Of a DNA stretch of 64,000 bases, positions 35,901 through 49,776 are shown one piece after another; the stretch's first letter is position 1, and the number at the start of each line of letters is the position of its first letter. A program made the position numbers and the translations under genes. The stretch covers positions 8,447,001 through 8,511,000 of the forward strand of contig OX579636.1 in assembly GCA_951230915.1 (NCBI GenBank), in the 5' to 3' direction. The notes beneath the pieces are model-generated. The model was not told the origin of the DNA. It searched no databases and was given only the letters and a program-made list of their open reading frames with translations. This DNA comes from Antitrichia curtipendula (Eukaryota; Streptophyta; Bryopsida; Hypnales; Leucodontaceae).

Positions 35901-37150
35901 CCCAGACACTCAGCCAGCCAGCCAAGTCGCCAGCGAGGTCCGGCCAGCCAGTCAGTGGAGGAAGGAACAGTGAGTTACGCTGTTACAGTGCAAGTGAGCT
36001 TTTTTGGTTTTTACGTTTTTACCACTCCCGTGGATTGATTCGCTCATTTGTGGGGTTCTTATGCGCATTCCTTAACTTACTGTATTTCCGTCCACCCCTG
36101 CAGTGCAGCCAACTGAACCTTTTACTCCCCAGTTACAGTATCGCCCTGTGCTCCTGTTCAGACAGTAATGCCCCCCTCGGTGATGTCAGAGCCTCCCACT
36201 GGCTATGTTTGGCTTCCCCAAGCCGGGCTGCCTAGCTTATGAATTTCAATTGAGTTACTGGCTCCATGTCGTCGACTAGCCGTCCGGCCGTCCGACCGAC
36301 CGTCCACAAAGTGAAGTGAACCGAACTAGCTACACTAGGTGATGAGCTCCGTCATGAGCCCCGCCCGCTCCCTCCCTCCCTCCCTCCCTCCCCACGACAG
36401 TTCAGTTGTCATCACTCCCTCGGCCATGGCAGATGTTGAGATGACGAGTAGATTCCCTTCACGCTCTGCCTTTTGGGGGTATGGGAAAGGCTGCGTGGGG
36501 CTGCGTGCCCTTCTTGTTTCCTCTCCGACTCCATGCTCATTGATTCTCCATCTTTTGGAGCCCTCTGTCTGTCTGGACCTCATGAGCTCTCGATTTCCTT
36601 GGCTGGTCCCTGCATTGGAAACATGGTCCTTTCCTCCTTGGCCTGGCCAGGCCTTCCATCGTCACTCAGATTCTCCCCCCTGGCGCCTTACGTAACGAGC
36701 TCAGACCTGGAGTTCTGGCTGGCTCCATTGGAAAAAAGCGGGCTGATGAAACACGGAGGAACGAGAACGAGGGAGGGCCATGCAATTTACTAGTTTTCTG
36801 GTGCCAAGCGCTGCATGAGCACCAAGTGCCCAGGGGAAGGCCGCCAGCCCAGCCGCTGAAAGCAAGCGCTGGGGCTCACCCACGGCCCAGGTAAGGTAAC
36901 TGAAGCTCACGGTGCCCCAATGCTGTGAGGACAAACAAAATGGAAAAGAGCCGGGCCAGCGTGCCTCTGACAGCTTCTTTGACCAGTCTCAGCCCCAAGG
37001 GAACAAGATTTGGCTTCTGCACTCAGGATTTGGGCAATGGAATATTCTTTTTCTACTTGATGGAAAGACTACCAAATTAAAATTAAAAATTAAAAATTGG
37101 AAATAAAATGGGGAGGAACTGGCTCCTTTCAGAATCAGCGTGAATCGAGA
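32922..37150. promoter_or_regulatory. Upstream region of the LAX2-like gene, with microsatellites
   Basis: GC-richer than the flanking DNA and without a supportable ORF, this probably includes the 5' UTR and promoter of the LAX2-like gene. Simple repeats are frequent: AG-rich near 33825, (GCAGGCAG)n and (CAG)n at about 35430-35485, (CAGC)n at about 35875-35895 and (CCCT)n at about 36365-36393. These produce several chance ORFs. No start site could be fixed. Confidence 0.4.
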
Positions 37151-37209
37151 GCTCCATTCCTTCAGTTCGGACTTCGGAGAGGGAGTTGGAGGAAGGGCGT
37201 TATTTTGTA

Positions 37210-37990
37210 ACCGTAAGATCTTGTACTGTGCTGACTTGAGAATGCGTGGTAAAATTTTCAGAAATTTTCACCCTGTAGATTGCAAGGTATTTGCATTTGA
37301 AGTAACAAAAATTATTTTTTGGGCCCTCCGAAAAAATCGGGTAGCTGGACTTCCCAAGGTCACTTCCCAAGGTCAAACCATAATGAAAAAAAAATATCCA
37401 AAATGGTGGTGCTTCTTTGGACTCTTTTTTCTAAACAATTTGGCTACATGCTTGAAAATTTTCACATCATTTGGAATTGTACATCATATAGGAAAAAATA
37501 GTAATTAGAAAGAAATAGAGAATGATTCAAAATACAAAATTGTTAAGAATTTAGTTATGGAATTGAAAAATGCCAACCCCAACATTTGCAATGTTGTAAT
37601 AAACAATCTATGTCCTATGATTTTATTTATTTTTTTAATATTAAAAATTGAGTAAGATAAAGGACTTCAAAGTTTATTTTCGAGTAGAGAATCCATAATT
37701 GCCCGCAAACAAAAACTCCTTGTAAGTTTTGACTCATTGGTCAAAATGGAATGATTCAAAGCTTTCCACAAATACAGAACTCTAAAAAATCATTTTAAAA
37801 ATTTTGTTTATGAAAAAAGTGATTTTTTTATCTGCCCAAATGGCCCAACCAAGAAAAAAAGTTACATATTAGGCTATAACTTTTTACTCATGTTTCGAAA
37901 TGGCGTGAAATTAATGCATAAGAAAGATATTCCTCGTCCCCACTTTTTATTAAAATTTCAGCCTGAAATATGCATTTTTTCCATCTATAA
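37210..37990 (+). mobile_element. Truncated copy of the 39-kb TTAA element
   Basis: Collinear with the interior of 38970-39893, sharing AGATCTTGTACT/AGGATCTTGTAG, GTGGTAAAATTTTCAGAAA and TTTTTTGGGCCCT. It lacks both terminal CCCTAAAG ends and the TTAA flanks. It is an older or truncated fragment. DNA from 37991 to 38965 beyond it shows no gene. Confidence 0.55.
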
Positions 37991-38969
37991 ATGTTAAAGA
38001 AATGCACTATCATAAAAATCTACTAAAACTTGATGGATGGAAAAAATGCATTTTTGTATGTTTAGCATGTGTTTGCATTCATCCGTTGTTCAAATTTGAA
38101 TGTCTAGTCTCCAAGGAATTAAATTGCATTTATTTGTATATCAGGTAGCTCAAGGGGGAATCAAATATCTCTTTGGAGTGGAACAAGGTCTTGTTGCTTG
38201 TCCAAAGTTTGTATGGTTAGAACATGCAAAAGTGACCAATGAAGAGTGCTATGACTTCATTGCCAAATGTGGTGTTTGGCAAGCTATATTCATTGTAGAA
38301 AACTAAAAATAGATCCACTAGCTAGCTTGAAACATTCCAAAAGAATCCAAAAAACACTTTTTGTCAAAGTTTCACTCAAAACCAATACCAAAGGGCCTAG
38401 CTTGTCATTTAATGATTAACATTGCAAAATGATTTTAAAAGGGGAGGAGGGGACATGTACTCTTTAAATAATTGGGCAACATGGAATTGAACATTTTGTC
38501 TTTTTTTTGTTGTAAAGAATTTTAAAAAATTGACTTTACAATTGAAGGGATGATTTAAAAAGGTATTTACTTTGAAGTAGACTAGAATGTGTATCTTTTG
38601 GAAAGTAGGAGAATTAGGTGGTAAATTTTTATACCAAAGGTGGTCTTTTGGCTACTAGTCTCACCCCATAATATGGCTTGGGAGTTTATTATTGTGTCAT
38701 ATATCTACTCTAGGTCATTTTTTTGACCATGTATGTTTGAAGCCAAAGGCCAAGGCCTCAAAAATGATATATTTTTTATAGGAGAACAATATCTAATAGT
38801 TATGTTGAACAAGTAGTTGGTAAAAAAGAATATGAATGAGTGATTTAAAAGGATATAATGTGGATGAAAATTATGTTATATGAGGTGTAACTTTGAATAA
38901 ATTGTATGTTTTTAGAACCCACTCAATACAACTACAAATTTCCTTTACCTCGAGGTAGGAGATCCTTAA

Positions 38970-39893
38970 CCCCTAAAGTTCCTTGACTATGTTCTCACCA
39001 AAAATGCTCCAAAACTGCCATTTCTAGTACAAGTACCAAATATTTGAAAAATATCATTTTTGCACACATATAACCGTAGGATCTTGTAGTATTCTGGTTT
39101 GAAAATACGTGGAAAAAATTTCAGAAATTTTCATCGTGTAGATTGGAATTTATTAGCATTTGAAGTGGCAAAAGTCCTTTTTTGGGCCCTGCGAAAAACC
39201 GGGCAGCTGCACTTCACAAGGTCAGATTATTATGAAAAAAATTCCAAAATGATTGTGCTTCTTTGGATTCATTCTTCAAGGCAAGTTGGCTACATGCTTG
39301 AAAATTTTCAAATTATTTGGAATTGTACAACATATAGGAAAAAATAATAAGTAGAAAGAAGTAGAGAATGGTTCAAAACACTAAATTGTTAAGAAGTTAA
39401 TTATGGAATTGAAAAATGCTAATCCCAATGGTTGCAATATTGTAATAAACAATCTACACCCTAAAATTTTATTTTTTTTGAAAAATATTGAAAACTGAGT
39501 GAAATAAACGACTTTAAAGTTTATTTTAGAGTAGACAATCCATAATTGCCCACAAACTAAAATTCCTCATAACGTTTGACTCATTGATCAGAATGGAATG
39601 ATTCAAAGCTTTTCACGTATATATAAATCTAATAAACCAATTTCAAATTTTTATTTTTGAAAAAAGTGATTTTTTCTGATCTGCCCGAACTGCCCGAGTT
39701 GAGAAACAAACAACATATTTGGCCATAACTTTTGACTCGCATTTCCAAATGTCATGAAATTTGGTGCATATGAAAGATATTCCTCGTCCACGCCTTCTAT
39801 AAAAATTTCAGCCCAAAATGTGAAAATCTCCAGTCACACGTACCTACCCAAAATTGCTATGTTGCCAAAAAAGGCATGTTGGTCCTTTAGGGG
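38970..39893 (+). mobile_element. TTAA-flanked MITE, 924 bp
   Basis: Left end TTAA (38966-38969) then CCCCTAAAGTTCC; right end GGTCCTTTAGGGG then TTAC (one substitution from TTAA). The interior is related to 37210-37990 and, inverted, to the element at 47099-48095. No transposase is encoded. Confidence 0.6.
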
Positions 39894-42800
39894 TTACCGT
39901 TCTTTAACATAGACAAACATGTTGCTTCTTTCAATGTATCAACTGCATTAGTAAGTTTGTAAACAATAAATTCATCAAAAGGTGGATGCTTTTAGAGCCT
40001 TATGTGATTCTAACTTCAAATTCCTATTAATTAACTCCATACTAGTTCCCCAAAATATGAAACAACTTATGTTATAATGCCAACTTATCTTTTAAGGAAA
40101 ATTTACTCAAAAATACTTCCAAGAAGTCTAACTCTCTAATTAGGTAGTAAATGGTCATGGATCTCCTTCTTTACCACCAACACTAGCATGGAAAATCTTC
40201 TCAAGGCCTCTCCAATGAGACTAATATACAAACCTTCCAAATAAACTTCTAACTTTTCTATTTATAATCAAACTTGAAGATTATATCATTAAAAGCACAT
40301 TCCAAAGTACTTTGAATAAATACAAAAAAAAATCAAATTTATACATTTGTCAATGAAAATAAACCACTTCAAAAAGAAGCTAAAAGACAAAATTATGGTG
40401 GTATTGGCAAATCACACTTACCAAAGTAAAATTTGTCCAATACCACAATAATTTGAAGTATCAGTTCCCTTACTAGCTGTATAGTTATAAGCGCCTTTTC
40501 TACTAGTGGATGTGACCATTATAATTTTATTGCAAAAAATAAAAATGAATTGGTATGTATAACATACAAAATTCAATATTGATTTGAAATTTCTTCTTAA
40601 GATACAAATAGAAGTCAAAAATAGTGCAGCCCTTTTTTAAGCTTTTTGAGAAAGTGCCAAAGTGGCGATTACTTAAAATTTGGTGAAGCACTGTATTTCT
40701 ACATTCATCCATCTTTTGGACGAAAAAATATTTTTCAATTATATTTATGCACTTTTTCATCCAAATTTGGCAACTTCATCCACATTTTTTTATAGAAATG
40801 GGAAATTTTGGGAGAAAAAAGATTATTTTTATCTGACGAAAAGTAGAATTTTATTTTGAAATGGTGCTATCTGGCCCCATGGTGCCAAAAAAAAAAGACT
40901 AGAATAGTGTGAAAATTCTTAAGTGATTATTTTATTATTTACACCTTTAAAGTACCCTCAAGACATGGCCTTCATTAGAAAATATTTAGACCTTGAAAGG
41001 ATCATTATAAAAAAGGTTCCCCAAGTTGTGAGCAAGCATTGTGTTGGCTAGCTTATTTAATAATCAAAATATAATAAAAAAAATATTTAAAACTTTTTTT
41101 TTTTTAAAAAGAAAAAGAAAATTTAAATTTAAACATAAAATAACATAAAATAATAAAATAATCACAATTTGATGTGGCACTAGTAGTGCCACATCAAATT
41201 GTCAAAGTGTTGTAATTTGGGATTTAATTTTTTTTTAATTTTAATTTTTTTTTGTAATGTTTAAAAAAAGATTTGCTTAATCTATCTTGCGCCATCTAGG
41301 ACCTACTGTTTGGTGGGGTTTTTTTAAAATTATAAATAATATTATTATTTATTTTAAAATTATTTTAAAATTATTTTTAAAATTTCAGCCAACATTCCTC
41401 ATTGTCAAGGAACTAACAAACTTGTTTAGGGCTCAAAATTTTTGTAATGCAAGGCATATTACTACTATCTTAGAAAAGTATTGTTATGCATTTAGGAGTT
41501 GTGGTAGGGCTAGTATTTCATGCCTCTTTATCTTGAATCTTTGCATTAAAAAATTTCCTACTTCTTCATATTTATTAGTGGAATCTAGTTATTGTGAGTG
41601 TTTTATTCCCACCCTTAAAAGAAAAGCAAGGACAACTAGATTTTACATGAATTTTGCCTTTTAATAGTTAACAACTCATTTGAAATGTTGATTTATTCTT
41701 TGAACTAGCCCTCCAAGCAATGGACAAATGTATTTTTTGTAATTTTATGGTGATTTTGGTTTTAAGTATGATCATAGATACACCCCTTACAAACTCTAGA
41801 TGGTTTGAGTCTCATTCTTACTATCCAAAGCTCTAGGTATTTTTTTTTACATTTCATAATAGATTAAAAAAATTCTAATCAAGCCTTCTTACCAAAAGTT
41901 ATTGATTTTCAAAGATCAGATGGTTTTTAATTTTAGAAAATCTCATCCATAAATATCTTATGGAGTATTTATCCAAATCGTAATTTTGAAGTCAATTTTG
42001 AAATTGGTCATCAAGATATAGAGTTCCTAAATGTCTTTACTACTTAAACTGTTTTTCTAGTTTCCCATCTAAAATATCAATTTTGAGTTTCTAACTTCAT
42101 CATGGGGAATCTAGTGAAGTTTGATCCAAACATCAAAGTTCTTTCTATTATGGAACCTATTAGTGATGTTTTATAAGTTTTCTATTTCAAAACTAAATTT
42201 CAACCACTTTTCTAAATCTTATCTATGGAGCTTGCTACCTTATTCTAAGACTGCATCCTTAGATAACGAATGGAATTTTTGCCCAAATTCTAAGTTTTCA
42301 TTCATTAAGCTCCTTTACAAATTCCTTATGATATTCCTAATCTTATTCTAGGATTCCTAATGCACAACCTACCCTCTTTATCCATTCTATTTCATCAATA
42401 AATAAGTTAGATGGTATTTGTTTATTTTTCAAAATTTTAAAATAATTTAAGGACTCACTCTAAGGGACTTTTAAGATTGTTTAAACCTCATCCTAAAACA
42501 AAAGTTGAAAGTATACCACATTCCTTGGCAAGTAGGATCTTGGTAGTGTATTTGGCTCCACTATGTCCACAACTTTGCTATTCTCTACCTGTGCAATGAT
42601 ATTGTCCCTTTACTTTTCCAATTTGGATGCTTATAAATGCCTTGGTAGACAAATCCTTTACAAATTCAGCAATTTTGCTACTAAGGGCTTTTTGACCTAA
42701 CTATTTTTGAGGTGAACCCATTTATATATGGTCAAAGTATTTCTAACTTGAACTCTTAGAGCAATGAAGAAGATTGAAAGTGATATTAGATTGGGGACTT

Positions 42801-43515
42801 GGGTTGGTAGACTATTAATCTTAGGATATCTTTTTTATTGACAAACAAAGATTCTAACTATTGGATATGGGTGACATGTCTTATACTTTATCAAATGCTA
42901 GCCTAAGGATTCCAGGATAGTTGCTATAGATTGTGATTCTTCTCTATGCTTTTGTTAAACCAATAATTGAAGCCAATATAATAATTAAATATTTCTACTC
43001 TTGAGGGACACTTGAAATTAAAGCAAATGATAATGTTTGAGACTTGGAGTTCAAATCAAAGGCTTTATTTGACCCTTTTGAAGTTCTATGTGACACAACT
43101 AAAACCCCAATCAACTAATGTGTTTCCTAGAATGTGTTGTCCAATTGCATTTCCAAGTGACCTGGTTGACTTTGGATAAATAACAGAGACCTAGTGTAGA
43201 TGAAAACTCATAGCAACTAAATACATGTAAGGTGTGGTGCACTTGTTTTGTCTTCTTGGTAGATCATTGGTTGAATTGGGATCCAATAGAGTCTTTAGGT
43301 AGGGGTGTCTAGTTTAGTCGTTGTTAATTGATCATTGACATGATTTGATGTCAAATTAATTTACCTTTTTGAGCAGTTAGTGTCAACACTTCAATAATGG
43401 AATTGCTACATTGATGGAGCCAAAATATGTGTCTACTTGCATTGAACCTCCAATTTGCAATTGCCTCTTGTGTGATCACAACCACCATGCAACCATGGTT
43501 TAGATCACTAGGCTC
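39894..43515. other. AT-rich DNA with one short perfect palindrome
   Basis: No gene is supported. At 41164-41202 two 19-bp arms (ACAATTTGATGTGGCACTA and its reverse) flank one G, and AT-rich sequence on both sides continues imperfect pairing. This may be the core of a small MITE. The remaining sequence shows only short chance ORFs. Confidence 0.4.
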
Positions 43516-43519
43516 TTAA

Positions 43520-44430
43520 TCCCTAAAAGTCCAAAACCTATTTTGGGGCAACATAGCGATTTTGGGTAGCTCACTACAAATGGAATTTTTATTTTTATTC
43601 TTTGAGAATTTCACACAATATGTGTTCAAGGAATAGCTTGAAGTTCCAACAATTTTCATAACTTTTTCTTGAATGGATAAAAAGTTATTGCATGATGTAT
43701 AGTTTATGTTGTTTGGCGAGTAGTTCAGGCAACTCAAAAAACTTCTTTCAAAATCATTTTTTTTAAATAAAAATTTGAAATTTATTCTCTAGATTTATTT
43801 ATACATAGAAAGCTTTGAATCATTCTAGATTATGTCCAGAAACTAGAATTCCTCATAAGTTTCATCTCAGTAATCAAAATGAAATGATTAAAATCTTTCC
43901 ACGTATAAATAAATGTAAAGAATAAATATGCCACATTTAACTATTTTTGGACTTTTACGTGAATTTTGGACAAAATATTAAAAAATCTCCAGATAATAAC
44001 ATTTGGAGATCTCCAGATGTTTGTGAGTAGATCTTCAGATGTTTTATAATGATCTCCCAATGTTTTACATAGATCTCTCAATGTTTTGCATTATTTCCAA
44101 ATGACCATTTTTTTTTCTATTATTAATTCTGGACCCTTTAAAAGTCCAGAAATAGTTAAATGTGGCATAAATTTCAAATTTCAGATTTTGAAAGAAGTTT
44201 TTGAGTTGCTTGAGCTGCCCGCTAAGGCACCCAGCAACAAAAATTACATATCATGCAATAACTTTTTAACCATATAGTGAAAGCTTCTAAAAATTATTGG
44301 GCCTTAAAGCTTCTCCTTGGACACATGTTTTGTGAAATTTTCAAAGAAAAAAAAGAAAAATTATTTTTGTAGTGAGCTGCCCAAAATTGATATATTGCCC
44401 CCCAAAAAATGGTGTTTGGACCTTTAGGGG
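43520..44430. mobile_element. TTAA-flanked foldback element, 911 bp
   Basis: TTAA lies on both sides (43516-43519 and 44431-44434). The ends read TCCCTAAAAGTCC and, reversed, CCCCTAAAGGTCC. Inverted pairing extends roughly 250-300 bp into the element (GGGCAGCTCACTAC, TTGCATGAT, CAACTCAAAAA), so most of it folds back on itself. Near the centre a short motif (GATCTCC..ATGTTTT) repeats several times. Confidence 0.65.
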
Positions 44431-44434
44431 TTAA

Positions 44435-46970
44435 ATCAAAACAATTAGTTTAGCTTTTGGTATTGTTGTTGAGATCAAGTGCACGTCACATGGATATCCA
44501 GCGAGCTAATTGAGGGAAGGTGAATGACTCATTCCCCAACTTGGATTACTATAGGCTTGCTACAAGACATATTGTCTTAATCTCGGGTGCTCATAAGTTG
44601 GATGTGACTTGTGAGAAAATTGTCCTTCACCACAAAATTCATCGCCACGATTGTAATAGATGAGTTTGGGATGTTTAGATGTTGGTTGTATGGATGATTG
44701 ACTAGCTCCTTAGAACTCACATTTCAACTCCTATGCCCAACCTTCCAATGTTGTCTGTCCTTTACTTGCACTCAAGATTGTTGCATTTTGCTTTCAAAGT
44801 CCATCTACCCCAAAAGATCATCTCTCACATGTTTGAGGTGGACAACCTTTGAGGTGAAAGAAATGGTCTTTATGAGCAGATGGCCATTGGAAGTTGTTTT
44901 TTTTATTTTCACCTTTTACCGTTGTGTCAATCTTAATGCCCTTTTTTCGATCATTTTAGTCATTTTTTGTTTGCTCCAAAATGTTGTCCTCTTCAAAAGT
45001 AATTTGTCTAAGAGTCGTTTGCTCTCAAAGGTTGTCTACCGTCCACCAAAAGTCATCTAGTGTAAATTTAAATTTACCTAAAAAATTTACAATTCATCTA
45101 AAAAATTTACAATTTATCTTCATGATGCTTTGTTTGGACAAGCATCTAGTATGCAACATCCACACAATTGTTTTTGGGATAGCATGTGCTAGTATTTTAA
45201 TTCCTAGTACAATACTATCATCAAACAAGCATGTCCCATTATTCCATATGACTCTATCCAATGTGTTTGGTTTTAGTCATGAGATGAATGGACTCATTTA
45301 GTGGAACATGACATGTTTTTTTATTAGTGTAAAATAAACTCTAACTTTTTGTATATAAATTGCTTACACTTTTTCAAATCCAAGTAAATGGTCAAACTGA
45401 AAGCAAATAAAAATCTTAACTACAACAAATTAAACATCAAAAGTCGACACGTGAGTATGTATCATATAATTATCCAATACAAAAATGATGGTTTTTCAAT
45501 GATTTTTATACTCCAAATTAGAAACTTGTTTCCATGTTTATTTATAGCCTTTTTCTGCTATTATAATACAAAATACAATCGGAAGAATCAACCTAGCAGA
45601 CTTGATGTGATCTTTATGGATTATAAAAAAATTCACTACTTTCTTTCTTTTTTGCAATATATTTTTGTTCTTCAAAAGAAAAAAAACATATGCATTGTAC
45701 AAGTTGTACATAAAACTTGAACATTCTTAAGTCGATCATCTAGGATCTTTACTACAAAATTTGATATCCTATATAGATCATTTTTTAACATCAAATTTAG
45801 AATGTATGTTCATCGCATAGTGACACTATAGATGGTATAAATCTTTCTCCAGTAACACATGGTTCAAGGGATAACATTGATCCAAAGGTTTTGATACTTT
45901 TCAGTAGGAAAGGGAAGCAAACATGAATGAAAGGCATACCCTTTACAAACTCTCTTTCCAATTGCATTCCTATGTACATCTACCCAACATTTTAGTGGTT
46001 GAAATGTTTGATGGTTGTAGATAGGGACACAATTGGAAAGAAGGTCTCTAATACCTTATATATGTTGCACAATCAAATAGATTGTGTTCTTTTAACCCAT
46101 GAACATGTGATTAAAAAATTGAATTTTTATATCTTTATCATGCATATATAACATAAATTAATAGAAATACAACCTAATGTTTTTTTTTAATGGAATCTTG
46201 TTTATGTTTTTGATCTAAAGAATAATTACATAAACAAATTTTGTTTATACTACACAAATATTAAAAAAACTATTGCAAAAATTTGAAATTGTTTGAATGC
46301 ATGAAAAAACAAATGTATGTGTTTATAAAACTTACACCACTCATTCACTGTTCAAATTTTTGTTTAGTCATTAAACCCTAAAGATCCCGAAAGATCCTTC
46401 TAAAATCATCTTAAAACTGTCCTTTTTTAAAATCAATGTATCATTTTTAGGGGAATTTTTTTCAAAAATCCAACTATTGTATCTTGTTCATTATCATCGA
46501 GTTAATCATTCCTAAAATTTCAAAAGAATTTGATGGTACTAATATTTAGTATGGTCTTTATTTTGTATAAACAATTATATTTTTCAATGTGTGGAATGAC
46601 TTTATAGAACTCTATCTCAAATTTGATGAAGAAAAATATTATATTTTTTTCACTAAATGCAATTATGAATAGTTGATAACAGTCATGCCAATTTTCACAA
46701 GGATTGTAGCATTGGCAAATTATTTTCAATGCCTTTTAATCAATTGACGTACGCTAAAAAAATATGAATTCCTCTTCCTAACCATGCCCATCAACTATTT
46801 GCTCCAATCAATCTACTCTTGCCTACTTGCATTAGAGTACATAGATCTTTAATAAAGCTATATTTGCAAGGCATAGGAAATAGCATGTGACAACCAGTCT
46901 AGTAGGTGAAATCTCTGTGTTTTATTTCATTTGAATAAATAGACAAGTAAATTGAATATTAGAATTTGTT
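44435..46970. other. AT-rich DNA, no gene seen
   Basis: No supportable gene or RNA. At about 46374 the sequence ATTAAACCCTAAAGATCC looks like one isolated end of the TTAA element family without a matching partner. All ORFs are short and lack recognisable motifs. Confidence 0.35.
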
Positions 46971-46974
46971 TTAA

Positions 46975-48555
46975 CCCCTAAAGCCCCAAGGGTGTTTTAT
47001 GTCAAAAAAAACTACTCTAAACTACCACTTTTGCTGCATTCACTTAAGGAAACCAAAAAAAAAAAAATGGGACTTTAACTGTAGGATCTTGTACTTAACC
47101 CCTAAAGGACCAGAATGCGATTTTTGGCAGTATAGAAAGTTTGGGCAAGTACCTATGATTGGAGATTTTTTATATTTTTGGCTGAAATTTTAATAAAAGT
47201 TGTGCGCAAGGAATATCTTTCATGTGCCCTGAATTTCATGACATTTGGAAATACGAGTCAAAAGTTATGGCCTAATACGTTACTTTTTTTCTTGGTCAGG
47301 CAGTCTGGGCAGATAAAAAAAAATCACTTTTTTCAAAAACAAAAATTTGAAATTGGTTTTCTAGAGTTATATATACGTGCAAAGCTTTAAATCCTTCCAT
47401 TTTGAGCAATGAGTCAAAAGTTATGAGGAGTTTTAGTTTGCGGGTAGTTATGAAATCTCTACTCTAAAATAAACTTTGAAGTCTTTTATCTTACTCAATT
47501 TTCAAGATTTTTGAAAAAAATAAAAATACGGGATGTAGATTGTTTATTACAACATTTCAACCATTGGGATTGGCATTTTTCAATTCCATAACTAAATTCT
47601 TAACAATTTTGTATTTTGAATCATTATCTACTTTGTTCTACTTACTATTTTTTTCCTATATGTTGTACAATTCCAAATGATGTGAAAATTTTCAAGCATG
47701 TAGCCAACTTGTCTAAAAAAAAGAATCCAAAGAAGCACCACCATTTTGGACATTTTTTCATAGAAAAGTGAGCTTCTGAAGTGCAGCTGCCCATTTTTTT
47801 GCAGGGTCAAAAAAACAATTTCAGTGATTTTGAATGCTTATATTTTACAATCCACACGGTGGAAAGTTTTGAAGTTCTTACCACATGTTCTCAAGTTTGC
47901 ATACTACAAGATCCTACGGTTACGTGTGTCAAATATTTTTTTTTCTTTTTTCAAATTACTGAAAATTGTAGTTCTTGACAAAAACTACAATTTTCAGTAA
48001 TTTGAAAAAATATTTGACACACATTGAGAACTTGTACTAAAAAGGGTAGTTCTTGAGTGTTTTCAATGAAATCATAGTCATTAGAACTTTAGGGGTTAAC
48101 TTGTCTGAGATCATGTAGTAAAAATTTCATCAAATTTGACCTTACGGATTGGAAGATATTAGCATTCAAAATTAAACAAAGTGTTTTTTCTTAAGAAGAT
48201 GCTTAAATTGCCCGAAAAACTAAGATTGTCCATTTCTTTCTCATTCCTAGTCCAAATAGAATGAATCAAAGCTTCACGTATAGATAAAAACATAATATTT
48301 TAGGGTGAATTTTTTTTTTTTTGACTTTTTGACTTTTTGTAATTTTGGGGGGTTGCCTACCAATCTCCATTTCTTGCTTATTGTGCCATAACTTTTTCAT
48401 CCGGCATCCAATTGAAACAAAAACCATATATCCACAAAGCTCTCGCAAAACTACACAACCTCAAAAAATCTCAAAAAAATTCACTTCAAATTGAGACAAT
48501 AGGAACCTATCCGGTCCCAAATTGTCCCTCGAGGGGACAAATGGTCCTTTAGGGA
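46975..48555. mobile_element. TTAA element interrupted by a second one
   Basis: The host element is flanked by TTAA at 46971-46974 and 48556-48559, with ends CCCCTAAAGCCCC and GGTCCTTTAGGGA. Without the nested insert it would be about 580 bp, matching its uninterrupted inverted relative at 51030-51602 (573 bp). Confidence 0.7.
47099..48095 (-). mobile_element. Nested TTAA-flanked MITE, 997 bp
   Basis: It is flanked by TTAA at 47095-47098 and 48096-48099, with ends CCCCTAAAGGACC and AACTTTAGGGG. It sits inside the element 46975-48555 at a site that is a single TTAA in the relative at 51030-51602 (51484-51487). This shows that TTAA was duplicated on insertion. Its interior matches 38970-39893 in inverse orientation. 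It contains a near-perfect 40-bp-arm hairpin at 47925-48022. Confidence 0.75.
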
Positions 48556-48559
48556 TTAA

Positions 48560-49198
48560 ACAATCTTCATCAAGAGTAAAAATTATACCATTCTCAAATC
48601 AATCAAAGTAAACTTGTCAATCATCGCGTAGACAATATTCAAATCCTTCTCCACATAAGTATAGAGACTTGCATTCTTTGAAATTTGGCATGGTTTTTAA
48701 ATGTCATGTTAAGATTCACCTTCAAAAAATAAAATGCAAAATTACTTCTTCCAACAATTTTTTTTGCAATTTAAAGACAATGAAGCTAAAATCTAGTAAA
48801 AAAATTCCTTACAACCTCTTGTTGCATAGTATGTAGTCATTGAATAGTGATACAAAATTTTGTTCCCATCACAATTGAATTGGTAACTGGAATGGTCATA
48901 ACATTCAAGAGCTGTGAGAGCAGCTGCCTTCCCTCTGACGGAATGATGTGGTATATTCCACACCCAACATTAGCTAATAAGCCACGCGTCAATAATGTCA
49001 GACTTCTGCTCAGTGCCAAGGTCATGACTGCACAATCGGGTTACTGGGAAATTGAACAATTTCAATTTCAACAGAACACTGAAAAATAGCTTAAAAAAAT
49101 GACAAACAATTTAGAGAGGTCAATAATGTCCATGTTTGGATTCCCTTACATTACATTGTAAACCATTCATGTTTTGTGATTTAGAATTAGAAGACAAT
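48560..49198. other. AT-rich spacer, no gene seen
   Basis: Nothing recognisable; it contains only short chance ORFs between two repeat elements. Confidence 0.35.
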
Positions 49199-49776
49199 TT
49201 TTTATGTACATATGGGGTGGTAGGAGGTAGAACAACCAATGTGGGATATGTAATCTAGAGTTTGTAATTTCTCAACCGCTCATAGTTAAGTCTAAAGTAG
49301 GAATTGTGTTAAAATTATAATTTCAGACCTCATTTAGGCATAGTGGAATACCTTTTTTCAAAATACTTTGAACTAAAATAAGTTGGAGAATCAAGTTAAA
49401 TTTTATCTCCAAAAATCCGTTTTAGATTTTAATCTTCCACTCAAAAGTTATAGACAAATTTCATAGAGGGGTTTAAAAGGATTTTTTTTTTACATTTTCA
49501 TACATCCTCTCTGAAATTTGTCCATAACTTTTGAGTGGAAGATCTAAATCTAAAACGGATATTTGAAGATGAAGCTTATCTTGATTCCCCACCTTTATTT
49601 AGTTCAAATTTTTTTGAAAAAAGGTATTCCACTATGCCTAAATGAGGTCTGAAATTATAATTTTAACACAATTCCTACTTTAGACTTAACTATGAGCGGT
49701 TGAGAAATTACAAACTCTAGATTACATATCCCACATGGGTTGTTCTATCTCCTACCACCCCAAGTGTACATAAAGA
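49199..49776. mobile_element. Long foldback element with 285-bp arms
   Basis: The two halves are near-perfect inverted copies centred at about 49488 (outer markers GTACATATGGGGTGGTAGGAG and CTCCTACCACCCCAAGTGTAC; inner marker CCACTCAAAAGTTATAGAC). There is almost no loop. It is related to the older copy at 9430-9880. No protein is encoded. A transcript would form one long double-stranded RNA and could feed small-RNA production. Confidence 0.8.
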
